A DNA stretch of 64,000 nt, taken from assembly GCF_000526915.1 (NCBI RefSeq), contig NZ_JAGZ01000003.1:124001-188000 (forward strand), in the 5' to 3' direction. Of this stretch, positions 1-7,538 are shown in pieces; position 1 is the stretch's first letter, and each line of letters begins with the position of its first letter. Below the pieces are notes generated by a model. That model searched no databases and was not told where the DNA came from. It saw only the letters and a program-made list of their open reading frames with translations. Made by a program: the position numbers and the translations under genes. Source of the stretch: Mycobacterium genavense ATCC 51234 (lineage in GTDB: Bacteria > Actinomycetota > Actinomycetes > Mycobacteriales > Mycobacteriaceae).

Positions 1-1208
1 TGCGGGCAAATCTGACGCGCTACAAGCATGCTCAGCTGCGTGGCGACGTCGAGGTGACCGATGTGAGCGACGTCGGAGATGAAGTGCAAGTCACGTTCGC
101 CGACCGCACCGACGGCACGGTACATCGGGTGGCCACCGACTACCTGCTGGGTTGCGACGGCGCGAACAGTCTGGTTCGCACCCAAATCGGCTCAGCCATA
201 AAGGATTTGAATTTCAAGCAACCGTGGCTGGTGGTGGACGTGGCCACCGACGTGGACCTGCGTCAGTGGGAAGGCGTACATCAGGTATGCGATCCGGTCC
301 GCGCGGGAACGCACATGCGTATCGGAGCGTCGCGCTACCGTTGGGAATTTCAATTGCTCGACGGCGAACGCGCGGATGACTTCGCCACTTTGACCGCGTT
401 GCGGCCGCTGATCAGGCCCTGGACCGTCGGTGTCGACGACGGGGAGCTGTCGCTGTTGCGCGTCGCGGAGTACACGTTTCGGGCTCAGATCGCGCAGCGG
501 TGGCGCCGGGGCAACGTCTTCATCCTGGGCGACGCGGCCCACCTCACTCCCGCATTCATCGGCCAGGGCATGGGCGCCGGCATCCGCGACGCGATGAATC
601 TCGCGTGGAAGATCGCCGCCGTCCATCAGGGAGCCCTTGCCCCGAACGTCCTGGATTCCTATGAGCAGGAACGCAAACCGCATACCGAGAGCCTGATTCG
701 ATTGGCGCTCAATGTCGGTCGCGCGATGACCGGGGGCGCCCGGGTGGGTAACGCGCTACGCCGCATGGTGCTGCCCCGGCTGCGGCTGCTGCCTGGCCTG
801 CGCGACAAGGTCGTCGACTCCACCACACCGGCATTGACGTCTTCGGCCTTGGTGTGCAGATCACGCCGGCCCGGCCAGCTCGGCGGCACGCTGTGCCCCA
901 ACCCGCGGCTGCGCGATGGCCGACGGCTCGACGACGTCCTGGACGCCGGCTTCGCCCTGATCACCACGCGCAGCCCGAGCGTCTCCGATGAAGCCGAGCT
1001 GGGTCGGCGTGGGTTCGTCGTGCTGGTTGCCGAACCGGGCGACGACCTAGCCCACTGGCTACGCGGAGGCCGCGCCACGGCCGCGCTGATCCGACCCGAT
1101 CGGGCGGTCATGCGGGCCGGGCGCGACGTCTCCGCGCTGTGCGCGTGGGCAGCCGACCTCGTGGACGGCCGGCTCGGCCAAGGCGCTACTTCGGTCGGGC
1201 GACGATGA
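1..1208 (+). CDS. FAD-dependent aromatic hydroxylase, MhpA-like (5' end outside window)
   Basis: This is the C-terminal part of a group A flavin monooxygenase of the phenol hydroxylase / 3-(3-hydroxyphenyl)propionate hydroxylase type, which uses NAD(P)H and O2 to hydroxylate an aromatic ring. The frame is open from base 3, so the gene begins left of the window; a GTG at base 54 is internal. The FAD-ribose motif is clear in GDAAHLTPAFIGQGMGAGIR (bases about 528-587). The DG motif appears as LLGCDGANSLVR around bases 145-180. A thioredoxin-like C-terminal domain follows, as in MhpA. The stop overlaps the convergent universal stress gene by 23 bp. The substrate is unknown; no ring-cleavage genes are visible in the window. 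Confidence 0.8.
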   Translation, partial: RANLTRYKHAQLRGDVEVTDVSDVGDEVQVTFADRTDGTVHRVATDYLLGCDGANSLVRTQIGSAIKDLNFKQPWLVVDVATDVDLRQWEGVHQVCDPVRAGTHMRIGASRYRWEFQLLDGERADDFATLTALRPLIRPWTVGVDDGELSLLRVAEYTFRAQIAQRWRRGNVFILGDAAHLTPAFIGQGMGAGIRDAMNLAWKIAAVHQGALAPNVLDSYEQERKPHTESLIRLALNVGRAMTGGARVGNALRRMVLPRLRLLPGLRDKVVDSTTPALTSSALVCRSRRPGQLGGTLCPNPRLRDGRRLDDVLDAGFALITTRSPSVSDEAELGRRGFVVLVAEPGDDLAHWLRGGRATAALIRPDRAVMRAGRDVSALCAWAADLVDGRLGQGATSVGRR

Positions 1209-2073
1209 CCGGGACCTTCACCGAATGCAACACGGTGTTGCTGACCGAGCCCAGGATCAGGCCGGTGAGGCCACCGCGACCGTGGCTGCCGACGACCACC
1301 AGCTGGGCCTCCAGAGATTTCGCCTGTTGGATGATCTGTTGGGCCGGCAGATCGCGGACGAGCAGTCGACGCACCATGACATCTGGATAACGTTCGTGCC
1401 AACCCGCCAGCCGTTCAGTGAGACTGCGGGCCGCTTCGGCCTCCACGGCTTCCCAGTCGAATGGTGGAAGTTCGAGAATTGCGACGTCACTCCAGGCGTG
1501 CAGGGCCACCAGATCGACACCGCGTCGAGACGCTTGGTCGAACGCGATCGCCGTCGCGAGTTCGGAAGCCGGCGAACCGTCGATCCCCACCAGGACGGGC
1601 CCGTGCTGCGGATCCGGCAGATCTTCGTCGCGGATGACCGCGACCGGGCAATTGGCGTGGCGCACCACGGTCGAACTGACCGAACCGAGCACACCGCGCG
1701 CTAGCAAACCGCGACCGGCGCTGCCCACGACGATCATCTCGGCCTGGTCGGACATCTTGATCAGGGCCAGCGCCGGGGTCGAATAGACGGACTCCTTCGC
1801 GATCGCGACCTTACGGTTGGCCGGCATCGCCTCCTCGGCCAGCTTGAACGTATGCGCCAGATGCCGGCGGCAGTCGTCTTCCAGCTTCACCAACAGCGAG
1901 TCGGGGTAAGGAACCGGTGGCCACGTCGTGGTGGGAGTCACCACCGCGTGGAACAGGGTCAGAGGAATGTTGTGCATTGCCGCATCACGGGCCGCCCAGA
2001 CGCCGGCAGCGTTCGACGCGGGCGAGCCGTCGACCGCGACCACGATTCCGAGTTGTTTGACAGGCGTCGACAT
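1186..2073 (-). CDS. Universal stress protein, tandem two-domain type
   Basis: A 295-residue cytosolic protein with two UspA domains (about residues 8-145 and 155-293). Each carries the ATP-binding signature G-x2-G-x9-G-S/T: GSAGRGLLARGVLGSVSSTV in the first and GSHGRGGLTGLILGSVSNTV in the second. It belongs to the same family as the tandem Usp proteins of M. tuberculosis such as Rv2005c, Rv2028c and Rv2623, several of which are induced by hypoxia through DosR. The ATG at 2073 has a good ribosome binding site (GAAAGGAGT). A DosR-like box lies about 50 bp upstream, so hypoxia or nitric oxide induction is likely here as well. Which M. tuberculosis paralogue is closest cannot be decided by eye. 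Confidence 0.93.
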   Translation of the reverse strand: MSTPVKQLGIVVAVDGSPASNAAGVWAARDAAMHNIPLTLFHAVVTPTTTWPPVPYPDSLLVKLEDDCRRHLAHTFKLAEEAMPANRKVAIAKESVYSTPALALIKMSDQAEMIVVGSAGRGLLARGVLGSVSSTVVRHANCPVAVIRDEDLPDPQHGPVLVGIDGSPASELATAIAFDQASRRGVDLVALHAWSDVAILELPPFDWEAVEAEAARSLTERLAGWHERYPDVMVRRLLVRDLPAQQIIQQAKSLEAQLVVVGSHGRGGLTGLILGSVSNTVLHSVKVPVIVARPK

Positions 2074-2123
2074 TTCGTACTCCTTTCGTCAGGAGTAACG
2101 CTATTGGCCGTGGCGTCGCCGGT

Positions 2124-2143
2124 AGTGAGCCTTTAGTCCCCAA
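2124..2143 (-). promoter_or_regulatory. DosR (DevR) box upstream of the universal stress gene
   Basis: Read on the minus strand the 20 bases are TTGGGGACTAAAGGCTCACT. The published mycobacterial DosR consensus is TTSGGGACTWWAGTCCCSAA. The first 13 positions match exactly and two of the last seven also match, so the left half-site is essentially perfect and the right one degenerate. The box is 50 bases upstream of the Usp start codon, leaving room for a -10 element (CAATAGCGT) between them. Confidence 0.7.
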
Positions 2144-2169
2144 CCGACAGGACCGAGAACCTTTGCCTT

Positions 2170-3084
2170 TCAGACCTGTCGCCGTTGCAGTCGCGCGATG
2201 ACCCAGAACGGCAAGGCCACGAAAAGTGTGCCGCCGACCAGATTGCCCATGGTGGTGATTCCGATGTTGGTGAGCAGCCCGTCGTCGCCGAACCCCCAGC
2301 TGATCCCGCCGCGCGGTGCGGCGGGATGAAAGAGGTTGAGCAGCAATGGAAGCCCGAGAAAAGCGACGTTGGCGATCACGTGTTGGGTCCCGCCGATCAC
2401 GAAGGCGAACGGTCCGTAGAACGCGAAGGCCATCCGTGCGACGTCACTGCGCGCCTTGAAGTACATGCACATGGCTGTCTGCAGGAACCAGGTGCATACG
2501 ACCGCCAGCAGGAATGCCGTCCAGAACGGTTGGCCCGCTTTCAGGGCGCCAACGGTCGCCGCCCGCTCGGCGAATGCCCCCAGGTAGGGGCCACCGGACG
2601 CGCCGCAGATCGCGACGAACACCAGTGCTCCCGCGATATTGCCGAGCAGACCGATCGAAACGAGGAACACGTAGGTGCGCGGCCGCATGCTGCGCTCCAG
2701 CACCGCCAGGAACCCGGCGGCCATGTCCGCGGTGATCAGTGACATCCCGGACACCAGGATCAGTACGAACGACATGCCGAACGCCAAGCCCATCACCAGG
2801 CTCGCGATGCCCGGTGTCTTGACACCGGTGCTCACCACCAATGCCAGCAGTGCCCCGAAGGCCACCATCGCGCCGCCCACCAGGGACCGTACGAAGAACG
2901 CCCACGGTTGTGTCGCCTTCTCCACCGCCATTGCGGCGACCCGACTCGTCATCGCACCGACGCTCAACGGTTCGAACCAGTCCTCACTGGGTTGGCTAAG
3001 TACAGCATCAGAATTCAACGTGTTCAACATGTTTCGCGTCGACTGTTCTCTTCCTTGTTGCGGCGTCTGCACTTCGATCGTCAT
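2170..3084 (-). CDS. Formate/nitrite transporter (FNT) family channel
   Basis: A 304-residue integral membrane protein of the FocA/NirC/HSC family, pentameric channels for small monovalent anions such as formate, nitrite and hydrosulfide. About six hydrophobic segments are visible between residues 65 and 300. The central pore histidine lies in GTQHVIANVAFL, matching the GFEH-x-x-AN motif of FocA. The usual SELFTGN stretch is replaced by SGMSLITADM. The first 45 residues form a longer polar N-terminus than usual. The frame is open further upstream, but the ATG at 3084 overlaps the anti-sigma stop by four bases (ATGA), so it is the likely start. It is the last gene of the cyanase/sigma operon, so cyanate or nitrite is a reasonable substrate guess, not shown. 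Confidence 0.88.
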   Translation of the reverse strand: MTIEVQTPQQGREQSTRNMLNTLNSDAVLSQPSEDWFEPLSVGAMTSRVAAMAVEKATQPWAFFVRSLVGGAMVAFGALLALVVSTGVKTPGIASLVMGLAFGMSFVLILVSGMSLITADMAAGFLAVLERSMRPRTYVFLVSIGLLGNIAGALVFVAICGASGGPYLGAFAERAATVGALKAGQPFWTAFLLAVVCTWFLQTAMCMYFKARSDVARMAFAFYGPFAFVIGGTQHVIANVAFLGLPLLLNLFHPAAPRGGISWGFGDDGLLTNIGITTMGNLVGGTLFVALPFWVIARLQRRQV

Positions 3085-3350
3085 TCGTGTTCGCCTTCCT
3101 TGAAGTTGTTGAGGGCATTGACGACCCCGGCGATGTGCTCGTCGCTGAGCTTCTCTCCCGCGAAGACGTGGTTGAGCAGAATCTTGAGGTCGAGCATTTG
3201 TTGCAGATACACCAGACAGGGCGGGCAGTCCTCTAGATGTTTGGCCACGATCGGCCCCCACTGGTCCGGATCCACGTCGACCAGGTCGTCGACCAGTCGC
3301 ACGAAATCGACGCAGTCGATCGCGGGAACGATGTTGTCGTAGATGGTCAT
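3081..3350 (-). CDS. Zinc-type anti-sigma factor (ZAS-like), small
   Basis: An 89-residue acidic protein placed directly after an ECF sigma gene, starting within its stop codon (ATGA overlap) and ending in the same way into the channel gene. Residues around 38-46 read HLEDCPPCL, the H-x3-C-x2-C core of zinc-binding anti-sigma factors such as RsrA and RshA. Such proteins hold the sigma factor until cysteine modification or oxidation releases it. No membrane segment is present, so it should act in the cytosol. The family assignment rests on the motif, size and position; overall similarity to a named family cannot be judged by eye. Confidence 0.75.
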   Translation of the reverse strand: MTIYDNIVPAIDCVDFVRLVDDLVDVDPDQWGPIVAKHLEDCPPCLVYLQQMLDLKILLNHVFAGEKLSDEHIAGVVNALNNFKEGEHE

Positions 3351-3982
3351 TGGTGGTACCGCTTCTCCAGTTCGCTGCGGAGGTTGCCCCGGGCGCGATA
3401 CAGCAGTGCGCGCTGCGCCTCGGCGGATAGTTCCAGGAGCTCCGCCGCCTCGTCGGCCGAGGTACCGACGAGGTCACGCAGAATGATGAGCTGCCGCTGC
3501 CGCTTCGGCAACGCGTCCAAAGCTGCCCGCACGTAGCCGATGAGCTCTTGGGCCACGGTGCGGTCCTCCGGAAGAAATCGCCGCGACGGCGGAAGACTCC
3601 AGTGCCCGGCGTCGGGGCGGCCCGCTGGATACATACGGCCCGACAGTGGGTCGGCGTCGGCCGCGGACAGCACTTCGTGGTCTCGGATCCGGGATTCACG
3701 GCGGCGATGCCGTGAGGCGGTGTTCTTGACGATGCCGAACAGCCAGGTGCCCACCGAGGAGCGCCCTTCAAAAGACGCCGGCGACTGCAACACCTGCAAC
3801 CACACCTCTTGCACCGCCTCTTCGGCCACTGTTGCCGAATCCACCATCGTGCGGGCGAAATTCACCATCGGGCGATGAAAGTCACGAACCAAGTTGGCCA
3901 GGGGTATGCCGGCCACCAGATGCTGAGTGTCCTCCGGTGGCACCGCCACCGGAGGACACCATTGGCCCGAACTCAAGCGCAT
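3347..3982 (-). CDS. ECF (sigma-70 family) RNA polymerase sigma factor
   Basis: A 211-residue group 4 sigma factor. Region 2 spans about residues 27-95 (AEEAVQEVWLQVLQS, then SVGTWLFGIVKNTASRHRRR for -10 recognition). Region 4 spans about 150-205 (LDALPKRQRQLIILRDLVG, then SADEAAELLELSAEAQRALLYRAR as helix-turn-helix). The linker of about 50 residues is long. The ATG at 3982 lies inside the end of the acyl-CoA-dehydrogenase-like gene (10-bp overlap), and the stop overlaps the anti-sigma start by four bases, so translation is coupled along the operon. It probably transcribes its own operon. No target promoter could be assigned with confidence. Confidence 0.93.
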   Translation of the reverse strand: MRLSSGQWCPPVAVPPEDTQHLVAGIPLANLVRDFHRPMVNFARTMVDSATVAEEAVQEVWLQVLQSPASFEGRSSVGTWLFGIVKNTASRHRRRESRIRDHEVLSAADADPLSGRMYPAGRPDAGHWSLPPSRRFLPEDRTVAQELIGYVRAALDALPKRQRQLIILRDLVGTSADEAAELLELSAEAQRALLYRARGNLRSELEKRYHQ

Positions 3983-5040
3983 CTTCCAAGTTCCCAGCGC
4001 AATTGCGCTTCCGATGGCGACTGCACCGGAATGAACGCCGCCTCCCGGTAGCGCCGACTGGCCGAAGTCTGGCGCCCGTACCCCTTACCGCCTGCGGTCC
4101 GAATCTCCAAAGCGGCACTGGCGCTCGATAATTCGGCCGCAGCAAGTCGCAACGACAGCAGCTGCTTCTTCGTTGGCGACTTCGGCCCGCCAATGGCAGA
4201 GGCCAAATCGGTCAATGTCGCCTGCGCCGCGACAAGCTTGTCCGCGAGCGAGTCGGCCTCGGCGGCGAACACCGCGTTGACCCCGGTGAGAGCCAGCCTG
4301 CTCTGCTCGACGGTGGTCCTGGCCAGCCCAAGACACATGGCCGACTGCAACACCAGGAAGGTCGGTCGCACAGCATATAAGAACGCGTCAAAGTCCTTGG
4401 ACAGCACCTGTTCCGAATGGATGTACGCGTTTTCCAGCTTCAGGGACGACGACGCGGTGCTGCCCATGGCCAGCAGGTCGAAGTAATCACCGATGACCAC
4501 ACCGGAGGTGTCCAACCCAAGCGCGACGATCAGCTTCTCGCCTGCTTCGGTGCGCGCAGCGGTGATCAGCGTGGAATCGGGATAGAGGTTGCTGGCCCAC
4601 CGCAATGAACCGCTCAGCAGGTAACCGTCTTCCACCGGTGCGGCGGTCAGGTCCAAGCTGCCGCAGCCGGCCGCCTCCTTGAAGGCCGAAGCCATGCCGG
4701 TCACTCCAAGGGTCACCCCGGACAGCAGCGCCTCCACTGCCGACCGGCTGAACGGCGTCGCGGCCGTGAGCAAGTACTCGACGGCCATCCGGTTGGCCCA
4801 CAACGAGAATCCGGTGCTCATGCATTCCGCGGAGATACCACCGATCACATCGGCCATCTGCGGGAGCCGTCCATCGCTGTTGCCCGGGGCGCCGAGACCG
4901 AGCAGACCGGCGACGCCCAGCCGGGTGAAGCTGCGGCGAGCGGTGTCTTCGCCGCGGTCCAGCGCGCCGGCATGAGCACGAATGTCTGCCAACAGCTCCG
5001 GATCGAGCCGCTCGACTGCGGCATCCACGGTTGCGGTCAC
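3973..5040 (-). CDS. Acyl-CoA dehydrogenase-like flavoprotein, probably lacking the usual catalytic Glu
   Basis: A 355-residue protein with the acyl-CoA dehydrogenase fold: an N-terminal helical part, a middle beta domain (GVTGMASAFKEAAG, then LSGSLRWASNLYPDS, resembling the flavin-contacting G-x-K-x-W-I/S-N region) and a C-terminal helical bundle ending GGKGYGRQTSASRRYREAAF. It is a little shorter than the usual 380 residues. Where medium-chain enzymes have the base in YEGTSE, this protein has VQSPSE, so the glutamate is replaced by glutamine. That suggests either a different reaction (the fold also includes flavin monooxygenases such as DszC) or another base. The GTG start overlaps the cyanase stop (GTGA). 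The substrate is unknown. Confidence 0.8.
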   Translation of the reverse strand: MTATVDAAVERLDPELLADIRAHAGALDRGEDTARRSFTRLGVAGLLGLGAPGNSDGRLPQMADVIGGISAECMSTGFSLWANRMAVEYLLTAATPFSRSAVEALLSGVTLGVTGMASAFKEAAGCGSLDLTAAPVEDGYLLSGSLRWASNLYPDSTLITAARTEAGEKLIVALGLDTSGVVIGDYFDLLAMGSTASSSLKLENAYIHSEQVLSKDFDAFLYAVRPTFLVLQSAMCLGLARTTVEQSRLALTGVNAVFAAEADSLADKLVAAQATLTDLASAIGGPKSPTKKQLLSLRLAAAELSSASAALEIRTAGGKGYGRQTSASRRYREAAFIPVQSPSEAQLRWELGRCA

Positions 5041-5513
5041 GGCAGTGCCTCCTGTTCGGTGTGTTTCCAGCTGTAGTCAAGGAACTTGCCGTCGAACGTG
5101 ACGATCACCCGGTCGCCGTCGGGATCGGGACGGCGTTGCACATCCACCTGAAAGTTGATGGCGCTCATTATTCCGTCGCCGTATTCCTCCTGAATCAATT
5201 CCTTGAGCGCGGGCCCGTACACCGACAGCGCTTCGTGGAATCGGTAGATCGTCGGATCGGATGCGGGCGCGTTACCGCTCCCCCGGTACGGCGCGAGTTG
5301 CAATACGGCGACCGCTTCCTCATCGAGTCCGAGAATCGACGCGAGCGTCGAGGCGTCCTGCGCCGAGAGCGGATGCTGGCCAAGCAGTGCCGCCACCGTC
5401 CACACTCGGTCCTTGCCAATCGCCTCGGCGATCTTTGCCCAACTCAGTCCGTGCTTGAACCGGGCCATCCTGATGACCTCGCCGAGGTCCGTCTTCGTCA
5501 ATGCATATGTCAC
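5037..5513 (-). CDS. cynS: Cyanate hydratase (cyanase)
   Basis: A 158-residue cyanase, which converts cyanate plus bicarbonate to ammonia and two CO2 in the cytosol. The N-terminal helical domain contains TVAALLGQHPLSA (E. coli VTAALLGQQALPA). The C-terminal catalytic domain contains DPTIYRFHEALSVYG and GDGIMSAINFQVDV. The three catalytic residues of E. coli cyanase (Arg96, Glu99, Ser122) are present as Arg91, Glu94 and Ser117. The length matches the family (156). I chose the GTG at 5513 because a GACGGGAAG ribosome binding site lies seven bases upstream; the frame stays open further upstream but is not cyanase-like. It lies 22 bp after the OsmC gene and overlaps the next gene by four bases. 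Confidence 0.96.
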   Translation of the reverse strand: MTYALTKTDLGEVIRMARFKHGLSWAKIAEAIGKDRVWTVAALLGQHPLSAQDASTLASILGLDEEAVAVLQLAPYRGSGNAPASDPTIYRFHEALSVYGPALKELIQEEYGDGIMSAINFQVDVQRRPDPDGDRVIVTFDGKFLDYSWKHTEQEALP

Positions 5514-5535
5514 GTTTGGCTTCCCGTCGTGAGGA

Positions 5536-6060
5536 TTAGTCGATGACGAGAGTCGAGTCGACGCTTGCCGGACGGCGGAAGGTGTTGACCACGGGCGACC
5601 AGGCGATGGCGTTGTCGTGGATCTGCTGGAGCGTCTCGTCGTCGGTGTCGCCGGCCAGCGATACTTTGCAGCGCACCGCGGTGAAACCGAGAACCTTGCC
5701 TTCCGGGGTGTCGCCGACTCCCCACACCGCGGAGATGTCGATGTCGCCTTCCATCTCGACCTCGATCTTGGTGAGTCGCACGCCGCGGTGCGTCGCATTG
5801 GCCAGCATGCCGACGGAGATGCAGGATCCCAAGGCAGCCAGGGCGGTTTCGGAGGGGTTGGGTGCGGAGTCGTCGCCCAGTAGTGCGGGCGGTTCCCCGA
5901 CGAGCATCGGCGCGAGGTCGCGCACATAGGTCATGTTGCGAAACCCGGCCTCGCAAACCGTTTTGGCTTTCAGGGTCTTCTTGCCGGTGGTGGGGTTTTC
6001 TTTGGCGCTGCAAGACAGCCGGTCGAGGCCTGCCGCGTCGATGACGAGCGCGTCGGTCAT
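5536..6060 (-). CDS. OsmC/Ohr family protein
   Basis: A 174-residue OsmC-fold protein. Members reduce organic hydroperoxides with a cysteine pair. One cysteine is in the helix TALAALGSCISVGMLANA and the other in FTAVRCKVSLAGDTDDE, the usual two positions. An N-terminal beta section ends at LGDDSAPNPSETALAA, also typical. The ATG at 6060 has a very strong ribosome binding site (AGAAGGAGG), consistent with the first gene of the six-gene operon OsmC, cynS, acyl-CoA-dehydrogenase-like, sigma, anti-sigma, channel. Its presence suggests thiol or peroxide stress accompanies the condition the operon answers. Whether it is a true peroxidase is not shown. Confidence 0.9.
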   Translation of the reverse strand: MTDALVIDAAGLDRLSCSAKENPTTGKKTLKAKTVCEAGFRNMTYVRDLAPMLVGEPPALLGDDSAPNPSETALAALGSCISVGMLANATHRGVRLTKIEVEMEGDIDISAVWGVGDTPEGKVLGFTAVRCKVSLAGDTDDETLQQIHDNAIAWSPVVNTFRRPASVDSTLVID

Positions 6061-6216
6061 GAAGTTCCTCCTTCTGATTTGATCTTCACGGCGTTAGTGC
6101 TCGCGCGACGCCCGTGCGTGACGGTCGACCGGATTGATTTACACGGCCGACACGAAACATCACATGCCCGAAACGCTGGGGTCGTCGGCAACCAGCCGGG
6201 CGGGGCCGAAATTTGC
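6061..6216 (-). promoter_or_regulatory. Promoter region of the OsmC-cynS-sigma operon
   Basis: A 156-base gap between the end of the DyP peroxidase gene and the OsmC start. It holds the strong Shine-Dalgarno of OsmC and must contain the operon promoter if the operon is not read through from efeB. I could not recognise a confident -35/-10 pair or a DosR, SigH or SigE type site by eye. Confidence 0.4.
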
Positions 6217-7536
6217 TCAGCCGAACAGGCTTTGCGCGATGTAATGGCCTTCTGCGGGCGCGGGTGGCACCGCAAAGATTGCTGAGCCGATGTGCCGGTT
6301 GTACTCGTTGAGCAGGTCGTTGGCGCCGAGCCGGGTCTGCAAACGAATAAAATCTTGCAGATCTTTTTGGTACGAAATGAACAGCAATCCGGCGTTTAGC
6401 TGGCCATTTGGGTCCAGGCCGTCGGTGTAGTTGTAGGAGCGGCGACGGATCATGACGCCGTCATTGTTTTCCCGCGCAGCCAAGGTGACGTGTGACAGCG
6501 GATCGATCAGCGGTTCACCGTCGGGGCCCTTGGCGGTGAAGTTGGGCGGGTCGAATTCGGCTTTGCCGCTCAGCGGCGCCCCTTCCTGTTTGGTGCGGCC
6601 GAAGATCTTCTGCTGGTTGCCGATCCGGTCGACGTCCCACGTCTCCAGCAGCATCCGGATCTTGCGGACGACCTGATAGGTTCCGCCGTTCATCCACGGC
6701 TGGTCGCTGTTGTCGACCCAGACGAATCGTTGGTACTCCGCCTCGCTGGTCACGTTGCGGGTACCGTCCTTGAATCCCAACAGGTTTCGCGGTGTCTGCT
6801 GACCGGGTCCGGCAGAGACGCGTCCGAAGCCCAGCACCGCCCAGGACGGCGAGACGATATTGCGGCCGAGGCGGGCCAGGTTGCGCACGGCGTGGTAGCA
6901 GACCTGCGGGTCGTCGGCGCAGGCTTGCACCGACAGGTCGCCACCGCGCAGCCGCGGGTCGAGGTTGTCCCCATTGAGCGGGGGCAGATCGGTGAACACC
7001 GCCGGACGCCGCGCGGCGAGCCCGAACCGATCACCGAACCGCGACGGCCCCAACCCGATCGTGACGGTCAGACTGGCGGGGCTCAACCCGGAGGCCTCGC
7101 CGGTGTCGGCGGGGGGCTGCACCTCGACCTGTGGCTGGACCGTGCCGACGGGCTTGCCCTGCTGCAGCACCGCGGCCGCGGCCGACCAGCGCGCCAACAG
7201 CGCCTGTAGATCGGCGCGGACGGCGCCCGGCGCCAGCGAGAACGACATGAAGACGGCGTAACGCTGTGGGAGCGTGGCGATTCCACCCTGATGGATCTGA
7301 CCGTAGAAGGGATAGCTACGACGCATGTCCACCACGTCGTCCCCGGCAACCGAGGCGCCGCGGTGCGCGGTGGCCGACGCGTAGCCGGCGAAACCGCCCC
7401 CGACGGCACCGACGGCGGTCCCGGTGAGACCGGCCAGCATCGCACCACCGAGCATCCGCCGCCGTGACACCGGCGCGGCATCGGCCGGCGTTTCGGTGGT
7501 GTCGGGGGCGGGTCCGCCTCGCTCGTCGTCAACCAT
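6217..7536 (-). CDS. efeB: Dye-decolorizing (DyP-type) heme peroxidase of an Efe iron operon
   Basis: A 439-residue exported heme peroxidase. The N-terminus has a twin-arginine signal (SRRRMLGGAMLAGLTGTAVG, about residues 24-43). The DyP motif G-x-x-D-G appears as LLGFKDGTRN. A proximal-histidine region reads DPLSHVTLAAREN, followed by GVMIRRRSYNYTDG, typical of the EfeB subgroup. EfeB works with EfeO and EfeU in low-pH ferrous iron uptake, and has been proposed to act on heme. The gene starts two bases after the efeO stop, so it is co-transcribed. It appears intact although the permease gene of the operon is broken. Confidence 0.92.
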   Translation of the reverse strand: MVDDERGGPAPDTTETPADAAPVSRRRMLGGAMLAGLTGTAVGAVGGGFAGYASATAHRGASVAGDDVVDMRRSYPFYGQIHQGGIATLPQRYAVFMSFSLAPGAVRADLQALLARWSAAAAVLQQGKPVGTVQPQVEVQPPADTGEASGLSPASLTVTIGLGPSRFGDRFGLAARRPAVFTDLPPLNGDNLDPRLRGGDLSVQACADDPQVCYHAVRNLARLGRNIVSPSWAVLGFGRVSAGPGQQTPRNLLGFKDGTRNVTSEAEYQRFVWVDNSDQPWMNGGTYQVVRKIRMLLETWDVDRIGNQQKIFGRTKQEGAPLSGKAEFDPPNFTAKGPDGEPLIDPLSHVTLAARENNDGVMIRRRSYNYTDGLDPNGQLNAGLLFISYQKDLQDFIRLQTRLGANDLLNEYNRHIGSAIFAVPPAPAEGHYIAQSLFG

Positions 7537-7538
7537 GG

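Noticed and set aside
192..1402. Minus-strand frames opposite the flavin hydroxylase
   Set aside because: Arg/Pro/His-rich shadow translations overlapping a well-supported gene.
3085..3771. An upstream extension of the FNT channel frame to 533 residues
   Set aside because: The extra part is the antisense-free but wrong-frame reading of the sigma and anti-sigma genes; the ATG at 3084 overlapping the anti-sigma stop is the sensible start.
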